Shown: positions 35,063-47,367 of the stretch, one piece after another
Position numbering within the stretch: the first letter of the stretch is position 1
Layout: each line of letters begins with the position of its first letter
NCBI RefSeq assembly: GCF_000276665.1
Contig: NW_004955417.1
Span: forward strand, 24,101,974-24,165,973
Origin: Chinchilla lanigera
Taxonomy: Eukaryota > Chordata > Mammalia > Rodentia > Chinchillidae
Length of the DNA stretch: 64,000 nucleotides
Direction: 5' to 3'
Program-made: the position numbers and the translations under genes
The notes under the pieces: generated by a model
The model's input: the letters and a program-made list of their open reading frames with translations, nothing else
The model's database searches: none
Told to the model about the DNA's origin: nothing

Positions 35063-37303
35063 GAACAATCAAACTGGTGGGATTTGGCGCGGGAGGAATT
35101 TTGTGTGCTGGGAGTTGGAGGGAGGCCACCAGTTCCTTTCCCATATATTATTTCTCCAGGAAACACAGCATAATCGAGGACAATTTTCCACCATGGGTTG
35201 CATCCTTAGCTAAGAAGGGGAAAGTGAAATGCTGTTAACTTTTCTTTTTCTTCTGCAAAGCTGATGAGTTGAAGAAAATAGAAATGAAAAGTTGAATGTA
35301 TTTTTTTTTTTTTTTTGGTCAAGGATATATGCTGAAAATCAGAATCAAAACACTTTTACGCACTAATAGAAATCGCACGTTTTAATATATTGCCATGCAC
35401 ATAAAGAGTCAAGTAATGCTGAATACAAAATAGTCAAATATACAAAATGATAAAGCAGATTTTCAGGCCTGACAGAGATCATGCTTTTGGACACGAAGGG
35501 AGCAAAAATCTATACAGTCTCATTTTTTATCAATTTAAAAAGAATCGTGCTCCCTAGTTTTTCTTGAGGAAAACCTCAAACAGAAGGAAGTATTATAAGA
35601 AAATAGAAAGGAGACCCAAGTTGGTAGCTGCTTAAGGTATGGAGATCAGTGGTTCAAAATCGTGGTGCACAGTAACTCTTATGTTTAGAGGAAAAAGTTT
35701 CTAAACATCTTATGCCCTGGGAACCCAGAGAATGAAAGTGAGTATCTAACAGAAAAGGCACTCTTGTTTCTCCATGTGACTTGGTTGTGTCCACCTAAAT
35801 CTGGGCCTGCGAGTCTTCGTAGGGTGCATAGAGAGAATTGCACTACAGTGTGGGCAATGAACGAGGGAAATACGTATTTAATCAATCAATCAATCATTCT
35901 TAAGAGACCAAGAGAGTTCAGACTATTGCTCACTTAAGGAAGCTATAAAATGTCTACTATCTACATAGGCTTCTGTGTTAAGAAATGTGCTTTTTAGCCA
36001 TGTTTGTTGGTGTCTGTAAAAGAATTAGCCGGTTTTCTTTTTTCCCCACTCAAACCTGAGTTATATTTAATCCACCTTGCGTGATTTCTCTTTCTTGCTC
36101 CTCCCTAGAACAAATAACTAACATGCAACTTGGTCTGGCTTTCTGCTTCCTGTGGCCCCTGGCTTGTCAACTTCGCACTTCCCTTGATCTTCTCTGACCT
36201 GAGGACTGGCAGTCTTCGCAGGCCCTAATCCAAGCCAGGGTCTCCCCGTGGTAGGTCACAGTGCTCTGACCCTTGGGGCAGTGGAGAAGTGGAGATCAAG
36301 GGGCAGTGGAGAAGTGGAGATGAATGGACACCTTGGCTCTGGACTCTGCAGACCAGCACCCACACATCGGAAAAAGCATGCAACGGGGATGTTAGACACT
36401 CACTGCTACTTTCTCATCATTCTTTTTCCTTTCTAAATCCCAGAGAGGAGGCTCGGTAATAACAGCTTTTAGGAGAAAGTCTCCAGTGAGGAAAGGTATC
36501 ATTAAATAAAAGCCATAACCCAGGATGCCATGATAATTATGCCTGTACTGGTGGCGTGGGACAGCTTCTCCCTGTAGCTCTTTTCTGTTTCCAAACAACT
36601 CTGTTGAGGAGGGACTGAGAGTGTCCCAGATAGGCAGGCAGAGGCCCAGAGACAGGGTGATTTCTATTAGTCTTGCATTCTCGAATTCAGAACATTTTCT
36701 TCCTGTTTATCAGAACAGTGCCAATGTTCTAAGAATAACTCCTAAGAATAAGCCCTAAGAATAACTCTAGTATAGAAACCACAACAGATCAATATTTTCT
36801 TTTCTCAGGTGCTTTTTACTGCTAATATGTAATTTTGTTGCAATATTGATCTTTTCTAAAATTTTGTGTAAAGCTATTTAATTTAGTGCCTAATGATATT
36901 AAATAGTTGGATTAACTGGAACTACAGTAGTATGCTTTAGTGACATAAGAGTTTCAGTGGAATTAGTTTCAAAACATTTGTGCTGGCTTGGCTTTTCGGG
37001 AGACCAGTGACTTCTACCCTGGTCATGACTGAGACACAGTACAAAGTCAAGAGCCTGCTATTATTCAGCGCTCTGCAATGCAAGCTTCTGTAATTAGCCA
37101 GACCCAGTCCCCTCACTGTGGCCTTGTAAGGACATCATGTTTCTACCGGTGGAAAAACTTTGGGGCACCCCAGAAAGCTGCCCATTGCCTGGGGTGAGCT
37201 GAGGCCAATGGTAGCTCTCTCCATGGTGACTGGAACCCACGGCAAAGGCTAAGGCCAGTTTTCTGGGGATCTGAGCTGAGACTGGGATAAGAGTGAAAGA
37301 AAT
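35063..37303. other. Unassigned stretch with small tandem repeats
   Basis: Contains a poly-T run near 35303, a 25-bp tandem duplication (listed separately), and a triple CTAAGAATAA(C/G) near 36730-36765. No gene was recognised. Confidence 0.45.
36275..36324 (+). repeat. 25-bp tandem duplication
   Basis: GGGGCAGTGGAGAAGTGGAG followed by AT(C/G)AA occurs twice in tandem (36275-36299, 36300-36324) with one mismatch. Confidence 0.93.
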
Positions 37304-37374
37304 GGGCTGGGGTGTAGCTCAGTGGTAGAGTTCTTGTCTAGTATGTGGCGAGAAGCTGTGTTCCATTGCTAGGA

Positions 37375-37376
<2 letters not shown>
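37304..37376 (+). mobile_element. ID SINE with CA-repeat tail
   Basis: 'gggctggggtgtagctcagt', 'ggtagagttcttgtctagta' and 'gtgttccattgctaggact', an older ID lacking a plain A-tail. The tail position is taken by the (CA)n array that follows. Confidence 0.85.

Positions 37377-37419
<43 letters not shown>
37377..37419 (+). repeat. (CA)n microsatellite at an ID tail
   Basis: About 21 CA units immediately after the ID SINE. Confidence 0.97.
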
Positions 37420-37420
<1 letters not shown>

Positions 37421-38585
37421 CCCTGCAGATAAAAATAAAATTAAACACAAAGGACAAAGTTTCTAGCATTCAGTCATGAATAGCCTCCCCACTCCACTTT
37501 CTGTTTAAGGCACCGCCTATCACCAGTAGCCTTTTTGCTGTGCAGAAGAGCTGGGGGCACTGTTGGAAACCTCGGCAACTGGAGTAGGGGAGACACACAG
37601 TCCTCTCCAATGTGCTCCTCGGGATCAGGATCCAGGAAGCTGCCAGTCAGAGGCAGCTCCCAGTGCAAACAGACTAAATGCAGTGAACTGTGGTTTCAAA
37701 AAACACAGTCAACATATATAAAGAATTAGAATTGATTCGGGGACCTTAGGATCGAGGACCAAGTGCTCCAATTCCAAATCCTATTTTTGCAATTATGTTT
37801 GAATGGGGACTCTCTCTAGAGCTTAAAAGGTGTTTTCACAGCATTTTGGCTGTATCAGAGGCCAGTCTCACCCCTTGGGACTTGAAGGAAGAGATCCTCA
37901 GTTGGAGGAACAGCAGGAACAACCTCTAGGTGTTTGAGGCTTTAATGATGAGCACATTTTTCTTCAAGGTTATCTTCAAAATCAGTTTCCATACCAAATC
38001 ATGATATAATAAGAGGCTTCTATTTTGGATTTTTTTAAAAAAGCATCACAAAGTGTTTCACTATAGAATCCAAGGGAGTTGGTGGTGATTAAATGCAAGC
38101 CCACAAAATAGATCTGTGCGTTCTCACACACCCACCCAGCCTGGAATTCCACAGCTGGCAGCTATGTGTGTGCCGATGTGGTGAGACCAGGTGAGAGCAA
38201 ACATTTAGTTCCTTTGCTCCAAATGATGAAGTTTTAAAAGGCTGTGAACCACATGGCAGGCAACCTGCAGAGTCCTCAGTGTTGTAATCATTTTAGGTAT
38301 AAGTTTCTCCAAAGTCAGATTAAATTAACAGTCTTCTTGTAGTTTACATCAGTAGGGCTGCTTCCAATAGTACAATTAGGCAGAACGGCCTGTGTTGAAG
38401 AGTCATTCGAAGGATCCTAGATATGTCTGAGTTTTGGAGAAGAACAAAACAAATGACAAACCAAGTCAAAACTCCCAAACAACTGGCTCCCAACTAAGAA
38501 AATTTGTGATCAGAATTAATGTCCAAAAAGTAGCCAAATGCAATTCCACATTTGTTCTATAATGACCTTTACAAAGTGTATGCCA
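37420..38585. other. Unassigned stretch
   Basis: Nothing recognised. Short frames near 37474-37729 overlap on opposite strands and are not supported. Confidence 0.45.
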
Positions 38586-38591
38586 TTTGTA

Positions 38592-38677
38592 TCTTTTTTT
38601 TTGTACAGGGAATCAAACTCAGGACCTTGTGCTTGCCAGACAGGTACTTATTCCACTGAGCTGTATCCCCGGCCCCT
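38592..38677 (-). mobile_element. ID SINE (minus)
   Basis: 'ttttgtacagggaatcaaac', 'tcaggaccttgtgcttgcca' and 'ccactgagctgtatccccgg' are the reverse complement of a moderately diverged ID. Confidence 0.85.
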
Positions 38678-39624
38678 ATTCGTGCCTTTTAGTGCTTGAT
38701 GTAACTATATGTAGGAGAGAGAGGCCCTGATGTAAGACTGTGGGGTCGATGAAGAACCTTATAAGGCAAATGAAGCTTCAGTCTCCTAAAACCTTTTGCA
38801 CCCAGGTCTGTTGTTCTGTTCCAGATATTTCTCAGTCCTTCTGCCTTTGGGCAGGAGGTCTAGAATCAGTCCTACACCTGTTAGCTCTTCCCTCTTATCT
38901 TTGTCCCGGTAAATTTCACCAGAAAGCCGTTTAGATTTTAGATAGTGCTTGTTTCTTCCCACTCTTCTGCCCAGAATGTTCCTTGAGCAGCCCAGGTGGT
39001 CACAAGGTGGTAGTACTGACAGGGTCCCTCCAGCTGCCTTCCCAAACGACAGCATCCATTTTGCTCTTATTCTTAAGGTGTGGTAGAACTTTCCCGTGTG
39101 CTTGGCCAGCTTCCCCCACATTTTCCAAAGCTTCCCCCCAAAATGTTCCCTGTCTTCCAGATATGGAAGGTCGCCAGAGCAAAATGACAGAAACAAAGCT
39201 CTCTTTTGCTTTGAGCTGCTAGGAATCATGTGCATTTGTAAACCAGAATTCACAGACAGTTCTGGCTCCAGGATTAGCTACAGATGTGGGGAGACTCAGG
39301 GGCGAGCCCTGCCTGAATTGGACTTGGAGTCCCTAGCTGTGCCCATAGAAACATCTCCCAGGCTTCCTGCCTGCTGACTCCAGTGGCTTTGCCGGGCTTT
39401 GCTGTGAGGATCAGCAGCGACCAGTTGCCCCCTGGAGAAGGAAAACTAAGCCCCACTACTGCTGGGCAGCAAGTGTCTCCAAGATCAGTCTTATGGAGGA
39501 ATTATTAGTCAGGACTGGGGAAAAGTTGTGAGCACTGTGCTGATCTAATTTGAGCTACTTCTTGAGTATTTGAAATCTACCCGTGGTGCTATCTTAAAAG
39601 AAAGACATGAAAAGAAAAAAAATT

Positions 39625-39626
<2 letters not shown>
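38678..39626. other. Unassigned stretch
   Basis: A 155-codon minus frame (38786-39253) and several overlapping plus frames lie here. None shows a domain or a clear splice pattern. Coding potential cannot be excluded for the minus frame, but nothing supports it. Confidence 0.4.

Positions 39627-39660
<34 letters not shown>
39627..39660 (+). repeat. (CA)n microsatellite
   Basis: About 17 CA units between two A-rich segments. Confidence 0.97.
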
Positions 39661-39664
<4 letters not shown>

Positions 39665-42600
39665 CAAAAGCAGAAAGGGGGGTGGAGGGGCCGTGGGAGG
39701 GGTTAACAAAACATCCTGGAAGGGATAAAGGAGTTTATGTCACTGTCAGAGATTAGATTTAGTCAATGGCAGCTGTAAGTCTAGTTGTCAAGTAACAAAA
39801 TTACTCTGAAAAATCTGAGGCAAGCATCAGAATGAAGCTGCTGATGCACAGGGAAGAGGAGGTTTGGTAGAAGAAAAGTGCTTGAGGGGGATCTCGGAAA
39901 CTTCCCTCCTTGAGACTTTTACTGTTATCATCCAAAATCAATGCCGTGAAGTTTGCAGACAGAGCATTTGCAAGTCACAAGGGGAGGGAGGCCCATCCTC
40001 GATTTATATTCTCAGGGAAGGCTGAGCTTCCTTTTCCCCTGGAATGTTAAAGATGGCACATTGCCCTTAGAAGTAGGCCTGTGAGCTTCTGCGGGCCACC
40101 TGTACACGGACTCTGGAGAGAAACTAAGTGTGGTTTACCCGTATTCTGGAGGTAGATATCAAATCTGCAGGGACACAGAGCCCGCTCAGAGATCGGAAGG
40201 TGTGCCACTCCCCATAAGAAAGTCGGTAGGGTCTCCGTGTCCCTAGTAAAGTCTCAGACTACTGCAGCGATTTGCTTTGTACCTAGCAGAACTGACAATG
40301 CTCTGCATATTTAAATTCAGTTCTGGAGCTGGAGTAAGCTAATCCTCTTGGCACCCTGGACAGTCTGATAATTATTCATTTCAGTTCATTCCCAAGAGTG
40401 TTGTGTTTGCACAAGTGTGTCAGTCTTTAATACGGGTGTAGCATGGATTGAAGCAAGAGGAAAAGTTAAGCATTAACAGTTTACAGCCTTTAGACATCAA
40501 AATATTTATCCCTTATCTCCCCAGCCCAAACAAGACTTAGCATAGCCATTTCTGAATTTCTGGGCAGTAAAATCTCATGCTCACACATCTTGGGAATAAG
40601 TGTACCTTCTGGCATGGCAGAAGTAACCATGGGAAGTCACGGAGGAGCCCATTGCACAAAGAAGCCAAAGACGCAATGCAGTCATTGCTCCAGTTTGCTG
40701 GTTTAGCTTGTGATCACTGACTTTTATGCCACCATATTTCCAAAACTGTGTGGGGCCAAAAGACTTCCAACAGGGGTTGGCAGTTTGGAAAACAGTAGTA
40801 GTTCATACGCAAATATGTACGCAGTGTGTGCCGGGCATTAAGGCAATTTTAGAGACACTGTCATCCACTGGGCTCTTTAATGGTCTTCATTTTGCCTTCC
40901 CCCATCTCTGTCTTTACCCACCACCCTTTAACAATTTTCTAGTACTCCTTCAACTAAAAAAAAAGCCGGCTAGGAAACTATTCTTATTTAATTGTTCAGA
41001 ATATTTTGCAAGAGCCAGCATAAATAACAGTGCACCACCATCACTGAGAGAACATCGGCACCATAGACCATGTCCAGTTTTTCAAGGGTGTTAGCAATAC
41101 TCTCTCCATGTCTCTGGTAGACCGGTTCATTCCCTGCTACTGTTGCTCAGCACCTGGCAGTAGGGAGCTCTTGAGGGTTCATCAAATGCAAACCAGAGCC
41201 CTCAGGACGAGTTCTAGACTAAGAGTTTTAGAGAGTCCAGTTTAGTGATAAATGGTTGCATCACGTAAAGGATGGGAATATAGGTGGTTGGGGTGAGTGT
41301 CAAGGAAAGCAATTGGAAGCTGCTTTGGGAAGCTCTCACTAGCTTGATCTGGAGGGGTTGTCCATACAGGATGGGTACAAATATATGCTCTGGGGCTGCC
41401 TGGTCCCTCACACAAGGGTCTCTCTGCCTGCTGCTGTGTGCATTTTCCTGGGTTTCTCTGGCAGAGGGTGAACACTGTCTGAATTCAGTTGTCATGGCTG
41501 AACAGTAGGTGATAGGTTTGGGGGAGGAAACAGTTTGGTAAGGGTAGGGGACTCTGTTCTGTATGCTGTAGTTCTAGCACATGACGGACAGTCAGCAAAT
41601 GCTTGCCGGATTAAGGAAGGGATGGAAGCCCAGCTGTGGGCGCTAAGCCTCATGGTGGAGACGGGGAGGTAACATTCAGGGTCACTGGCAGCGAGGGCTG
41701 GCTCTGGACTGGTAGAGAATTATGGTCTGGTGCGGGTGTGATGGTTTGGGTGCCGCCGGATCAGAAGTCCAGGTGTGGGAGGTAACTGGAAGTTCTGTGA
41801 GTTCCCTTTGGAAGCCCCCTTCCCTGGCTGCACAGCCACATCCTGATCTCTCTCCCCGAACATGCAGTAGAGGCTCTGGAAGGGTCCCAGAAGTCGTCCT
41901 AGTCATTCGAAAGAGGGGCCTCGGATGCCCTCAGCCCGGGACGGGGCAGTGGCGCACAGAACATATTGTGCTGAGCTTCTGACTCAGCCTACTCGAGATC
42001 TCCAGGGAGGAAAACCCTAAGGTGTGTTACAGGGCCAGTCACTGAGGACGAGCCGTCACCAAGTGGACAGTTTCCCAGGACTGTGCTTTGTTGCAAGATA
42101 GAGTTAAAAAAAAAATAAAAAATTAGTCATGGGTTCAATTCCAGAAAGGATTAAGAGAACTAGGAGGTTTTGTGCTGAGGAATCAACCTAGTATGGGATG
42201 GAACCCTTCTTCTTCTCTAGGCACAGAGTGGAGTCCCATAATTTAAATCAGAGAATTGTGATTTAAACCTGACCTAAGCTATTTCCCAAAGCATTACAGT
42301 GAGACCACAAAGGAAAATTATATTCTGTGTCCTTAGCCTCAACCCACCACGGCTAATGATAAGAAGGGGCCTCTCCTCCTTTGCTTTTGGAAGAATTCTT
42401 TACAGACTGAGAGAATGTGTACGTTGGCCAAATAGCAGCCTCTTGTACTTGGGTATTTGTGCATGTTGAGTTGTGCCTTGGTATAAAGACCCAAGAGCTC
42501 AAATATCCAATTGCCAGGCCTGCTTCTTCTTGCCTTTGGTGCTGCAAATTATGCAGTTATCAGTAAAGTGTCGAGAAGTGAAGTCTAACAGTATTATGGC

Positions 42601-42999
42601 CATATTTACACCAATCTACCACACATGAGTGGGGATATGCTAGTAGTGGAGCTTGTCTTGGACAGTCTGAGCCAGAAATAAGACAAAGTTTATAAAAGAA
42701 AATTCTTGTTTTCCTACATGTACTGAACGTGCTGATTTGTGTCAGTGTAGTGTTCTCTATAAAGTGCTTCAGCATCGGACAGAATACCTTTGGACACCAT
42801 AACTAACATAATTGAGACACGTTTACATTCCTACCAGGGCATAACATTGTGAACACTTCCACTGAGATCGCAGAACTGCTGTGAATTTTTTTCTAGAACA
42901 TCATGCCACCTGCACATATAATAAAATAATCCAGTAGTTGCCATGCTAAAACAGGACTTCTAGTGAAGGGCACAGGTAGCGCCCCCAAAGGAACTTGAG
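39661..42999. other. Mostly unassigned stretch
   Basis: No gene recognised. At 41565-41625 'gttctagcacatgacggaca' followed by 'gtcagcaaatgcttgccgga' resembles an L2 or MIR 3' end. Frames up to 122 codons (40726-41094) are without domains. Confidence 0.4.
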
Positions 43000-43437
43000 T
43001 TATGCACAGTGATGAAGACCAGAAGCAATCTTCCAGCCAGTGGTCTGCCAGTGACCACTTGGAATGAGCTGGCACTGTATGTTATGCACCTCATTTTAAA
43101 ATCCATAGCAAACTAAGGTTTCTTTCCAAAGCTCATGATCTTGACTGAATGGATGTTTTTTCGGTTAATCCAGTTAATCTGCCAGTGCTCCAAGGATCTC
43201 TTCTGGCAGTGCGATGAGTTCGTCTCATCGTGGGGAACAGGCCATGTTCATACCCACTGGCAGGACAGCAGCGTGGAAGGCTAACTGTGTTTATGGAGAA
43301 CCCTCGGCCGAGGCTGCAAGAAGAAAAGGGGGAACATGGTGAGTCACTTGCTTTATGCCCCCACCCACTGATACGTAGCAACCGTCTTCCTCAAACATCC
43401 CTAACACCTTTAGGTCAAAGAGAAAGCTGTAGCCAAG

Positions 43438-43929
43438 ATGGGGGGTCCTCCTCTCCAGGATGGATTTGTGGTGGCTTGTATTCATGGAGTGATCTTGTAC
43501 CATTTGGCAGGGTATGGAAGGCACCCATCTCAGAGACGGGCCAGGCTGTATGAAAGCGAGTGCTACACCAGATCTCTGGAACTAGCACCCAGCCCCACAA
43601 CACAGGTGCTGGTCGGGAACCCATTTCATATGCTGCAGTTCACACATTTGCTTGATCTTGTGCCAGATCTAATTGGGAATGATCTAATGGGTTATGTATG
43701 GAAGCATGGTTTCATTCATCAGGAAGGTTTTTCTGAGATAAAATCTAAAATGAAATACTGGTCCAATATGGCTGGAGTTCTTGACTTCGCTTGTGGAAAA
43801 GTTAGAGTAGCTGAGAAATTACGTAGACTAGAAAAAGCCATTAAACCCTCACTAGAGATGGAGTTATTTGAATGGCATCTCTGTTTTGGCATTGGGAATG
43901 CTGCTGCAGATATATTTTCCTGCTCTTAA
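43438..43929 (+). CDS. Unrecognised 163-codon open frame, possibly a pseudogene
   Basis: I do not recognise this protein. It reads 163 codons from ATG 43438 to TAA 43929; an in-frame TAG lies about 27 bases upstream of the ATG. The last 90 residues look the most protein-like, with balanced, amphipathic composition. Motifs include GNDLMGYVWKHGF, MKYWSNMAGVLDFACGK, EKLRRLEKAIKPSLEMELFE and a C-terminal GIGNAAADIFSCS. There is no signal peptide, and no long membrane segment is obvious. The W..YWSN...LRRLE...GNAAD layout is loosely reminiscent of the C-terminal half of PEX11-type peroxisomal proteins, but that is a guess from spacing only. An AATAAA lies 47 bases after the stop (43976-43981). No flanking target duplication or poly-A tail was found, so retrocopy origin is unproven. 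It could equally be a chance frame or a fragment of an old element. Confidence 0.3.
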   Translation: MGGPPLQDGFVVACIHGVILYHLAGYGRHPSQRRARLYESECYTRSLELAPSPTTQVLVGNPFHMLQFTHLLDLVPDLIGNDLMGYVWKHGFIHQEGFSEIKSKMKYWSNMAGVLDFACGKVRVAEKLRRLEKAIKPSLEMELFEWHLCFGIGNAAADIFSCS

Positions 43930-43984
43930 TTTTCTAAGTTTTCATTATTTTATCTAACCCTGTTCACAGGTCTTTAATAAATTA

Positions 43985-44800
43985 TGATCATATGAGTGCA
44001 ATGGAATATTTTGCTCAGAAAAATATCAATACTAATTTTATTTAATATGCAAAATTACTGAGCAATGAAAGAAGATGATAACAAGATGTAAAAGTAAAAA
44101 GGTACCTAGGTTTTCAGGTTTAATTGGTTTTACAAAATATGGGAGAACATGTCATTTGTAAGCAAATGTGTAATTAAAATGTGCTGCTTTTGGGAAAAAG
44201 CAAAAACAGAAGTTACTATGTTAGGGTATTAAATATCACATAGTGATACAGACTTCTAACAAAGCTACAGAGCAAGGATACTAATATGTTGCTAATAGCA
44301 ATGTGAACTGGGAAAATGTCAATTTATTTAAAAACTATAAAAAATTATGTTCCTTGATCTAGTGCTCTCACTTCTAGGAGTGTACCCTAAGGAAATAATA
44401 TAAAATAAAGAAAGCGCTTACATGCAAACATATGTAAGCTGGAGGTTATGAATAATAGAGGAAACATTGGAAGCAACCCATCTCTTATTGTTGAAAATTT
44501 AGGTTAAGTAAATTATGGTACATTAGCAAGATGGATGGATAAATGGCCACCTAAGTAATACCAGTTATAATGAGTATGTAGCAACATGATAAGCAGTTAT
44601 GATATTCTACAACACACAACTTACACACATACAGAGAGAAGTATGTGAAGGTGCAAGGATTCATATTATTGTCACAATATTTTGCAAAATTTCAACAAAA
44701 ATTAGGCTCACAGGGGTGCAGACTTGACCCAGGAACACTGACTAATTAAAATGTCATGACTGTTTCCACTCACTAGGAAATACTTCATATTTTCTACTAA
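43985..44800 (+). mobile_element. L1M/HAL1-type LINE 3' region
   Basis: 'tctcacttctaggagtgtac' then 'cctaaggaaataatataaaa', 'ggaaacattggaagcaaccc' and 'aagtaaattatggtacatta' match the end of ORF2 in L1M/HAL1 elements on the plus strand. The 'gcaatggaatattttgctca' at 44000 fits the same family. No open frame. Confidence 0.6.
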
Positions 44801-45227
44801 GAGACAACACGTTAGTACGTATTATGGAGGTGGGTAGAGACCACTGTTGGTAAAAAAATCTGTCTGGGCCTTCCCGGAAGGGAATAACACAGCCTGAAGA
44901 ACAGTGCAGGTTTCTAGGGAACTGACAATACTTTAGCTAAAATCAGATCTGGAAAATGTGTGATCCTGAAAAAAGAATTACTATGAATAACCTATGAAAT
45001 AAAATAAAAATTATAAAAGGAAAAAGGATAATACAAAGTTAGCTCTAGTAAATTGCTATACTTTGGATCCTTTTCAGGAATTGATAACTAGGTCTATCAG
45101 CCAAATAGCCATGATTCTTTCCGACAGGGCCTTCCAACAGCTGATGGAAGGCAGATGTGTCTAATCTGAGCATAAAGCAGCTTGGCCCCTGTACCCATGG
45201 ATATAAACCGAACACTCTATAGTTCAC

Positions 45228-45345
45228 ATTCCCATTTTCTGCATAAGGAGGTTGAGGCGCAGAAGTGGCGTGAGCCTAACTCCCATAAGACATGAATACA
45301 CAAGAAGTAGAGGGCACCTATAGACAAACTGGGGATTTAGGGAAC
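45228..45345 (-). mobile_element. MIR SINE (minus)
   Basis: 'cattcccattttctgcataa' then 'ggaggttgaggcgcagaagt' is the antisense MIR 'CCCATTTTACAGATGAGGAAACTGAGGC' region. Confidence 0.7.
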
Positions 45346-46035
45346 GATGCAGGAGGTTTGGGGCCCCGGCAAGAGGGATGCCACGGTGGAAAGTGTGCCA
45401 TGGCCTGATGTCCTCTTTGCCATCTTTCCGTGGCGTTCAGGAACCTTCTTTGATGTCTGAGTAGTTAGCACTGTGTCACCTTTGAATGGATCACCGTGGT
45501 GAGCTGGTCTCTGTGTGGAAACAAGAGGTCCTCATTTACTCAGGTTGTGTGAGTGAGGTACATGGCAAAGTAAGTCTTCCTATCACACATGTATGGCTGT
45601 GGGCTCTGCTGTCATTGCCTTGCCGGAAATTTCTGTTATCAGCAACAGAATTCACATCTTGAAGGCTCCATGCGGTCAAAACGCAAAGTGGCAGCTTGCA
45701 TTAAATAGCTCTGGCTCTGTAGAGGGCCATAGGCATCTTCGATACAGTACACACAACGCTGCATCTGCCCCAGACTCCTCCTAGCTCCTCCTGGGCAGTG
45801 GGCTGCCCCTGACCTTCGCTCAACCTTTCCTTCTGTCTAGGGTGTCTTCTTGTAAACCCTCAGACACGAATAAACACCAAATGCTCCATCTTTCCTGATA
45901 TCCCCGAGGGTCACATTCTTTATGAAAGCTTCTTTCCCCGCGGATACAGTTAGCTACTCCCTTTTCTGTGCTAGCCTGGGTTGAACTTTTATCACCATGT
46001 CCGCTTTATTTTAACATAGCCATTGCTCCTCCTAC
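45346..46035. other. Unassigned stretch
   Basis: Nothing recognised. Confidence 0.45.
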
Positions 46036-46039
46036 ATTC

Positions 46040-46115
46040 TTTTCTCAGCACTGGGGATCGAACCAGGGCCTGATGCATGCCAGGAAAATGTTCTGCCACT
46101 AACCTAGACCCCAGT
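46040..46115 (-). mobile_element. Old ID SINE (minus)
   Basis: 'tcagcactggggatcgaacc', 'agggcctgatgcatgccagg' and 'ctgccactaacctagacccc' are the reverse complement of a diverged ID. Confidence 0.75.
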
Positions 46116-46121
46116 CTTCCC

Positions 46122-46218
46122 CCTCAGTCCTTCGAGGGCAGTGCCACGTCTCTTGTGTATCTTCCTAATACAGTGTGCAGTGTCTGGCATATGTACAATG
46201 CCTCATTAAGAGTTGCGA
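46122..46218 (+). mobile_element. L2 LINE 3' end fragment
   Basis: 'cagtccttcgagggcagtgc', 'cagtgtgcagtgtctggcat' and 'aatgcctcattaagagttgc' follow the L2 3' end, squeezed between two IDs. Confidence 0.55.
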
Positions 46219-46237
46219 CAGTAAGGAAGAAAATTCT

Positions 46238-46335
46238 TTTCTTTTTCTTTTTTCTCCTTGTAATGCTAGGGATGGAATCCAGGGCCTTGCACATAGTAGT
46301 CAAGTACACTGCCACTGAGCTCCACCCCCAGCAGA
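46238..46335 (-). mobile_element. Old ID SINE (minus)
   Basis: A T-rich tail, then 'taatgctagggatggaatcc', 'agggccttgcacatagtagt' and 'cactgagctccacccccagc', a second diverged antisense ID about 120 bp after the first. Confidence 0.78.
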
Positions 46336-46509
46336 GCACAAATTCTCGAACTCAGAAGCAATGCAAGAAAAAAAAATCAAAGAAACTGTGTTGGATAAGT
46401 GGCTTCTCTTTAAACATGAATCCAACACATAGAGTGACATGAAAAGCAGTTTGCCTTAGAGAAAGGTAGTTCTTTTCTATTTTAACAGTTTGAAATCTTT
46501 CCTATGGAG

Positions 46510-46715
46510 CACTGGTTCTCTGCTGGGTGCAGTTTTGCCTCCTAGGGCACAACTAGTATTGCCTGAAGATATTTCGGGTTTCACAACTTGGGTGGCACCA
46601 CTGGCATCTCGAGGGCAGAGGTCAGGGACACACTTAAATGTCCTAGGGTGCACACGACATCGGGTCAACAAGGAATGGTCCAGCTCAAAGTGTCCAAAGT
46701 GCTGAGGTTGGTTTA
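46510..46715 (+). mobile_element. MER5A-like DNA transposon
   Basis: Starts CACTGGTTCTCTGCTGGG and contains 'gcctcctagggcacaactag', 'cacaacttgggtggcaccac', 'tggcatctcgagggcagagg' and 'gtgctgaggttgg', in MER5A order and plus orientation. Confidence 0.8.
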
Positions 46716-47367
46716 GAAGACAGAGTTGCTTGCTTATTTTCTGTTCCTGGTCGTGAGCTGAATATATTATTCCTAAAATAGGCCAAGAGAAAAACGAACC
46801 TAAGTGGGCCTCTTATATGTACGGGAAATAGGGCTAATTTCAAACCTCCCTCCCCTCTTCTATTCATCATTTTCTCATTTTATTTGATTTTACATTCAGT
46901 GTAATCAAAACCTCTAATACTAAATCACTTCCACGTTCTCGAACTCTCATAGGCATGCCATTATGAGAATCAAGATGGGATGATTTAGACAGGTATGCTC
47001 AATTAATTAATCAGAATATACGGAAGAAGCAAGGAAATAAAAGGAGGACAAAAGCTGATTTATGTGGCCATAAAACTGCTACCAGCCTTACTGGTGGTAG
47101 AAATTGTATCTATTCTTGGTGACACTGGTTCCATTTTTGCCACTTCTTCCCTACCAAGAGATTAGGGGGATATGTTCTCAACAAGGGTATGAGTAAGAAA
47201 TCAACATTACCCTCTGCCTGGGTGAACATGGAGATCAAAATCTCAAACAAAGCAGTTCTCAGGATGGCAGAGAACTTGGGTTAAGGGAATAATGAGACAG
47301 GCGATACATACAAACTAGCCTGTAACTTCCCACAATCCCCAGGAAATTGGGAATCACAATGAGGCTG

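Noticed and set aside
38786..39253. 155-codon minus-strand frame
   Set aside because: No recognisable motif; several overlapping plus-strand frames of similar quality; not enough to call a gene.
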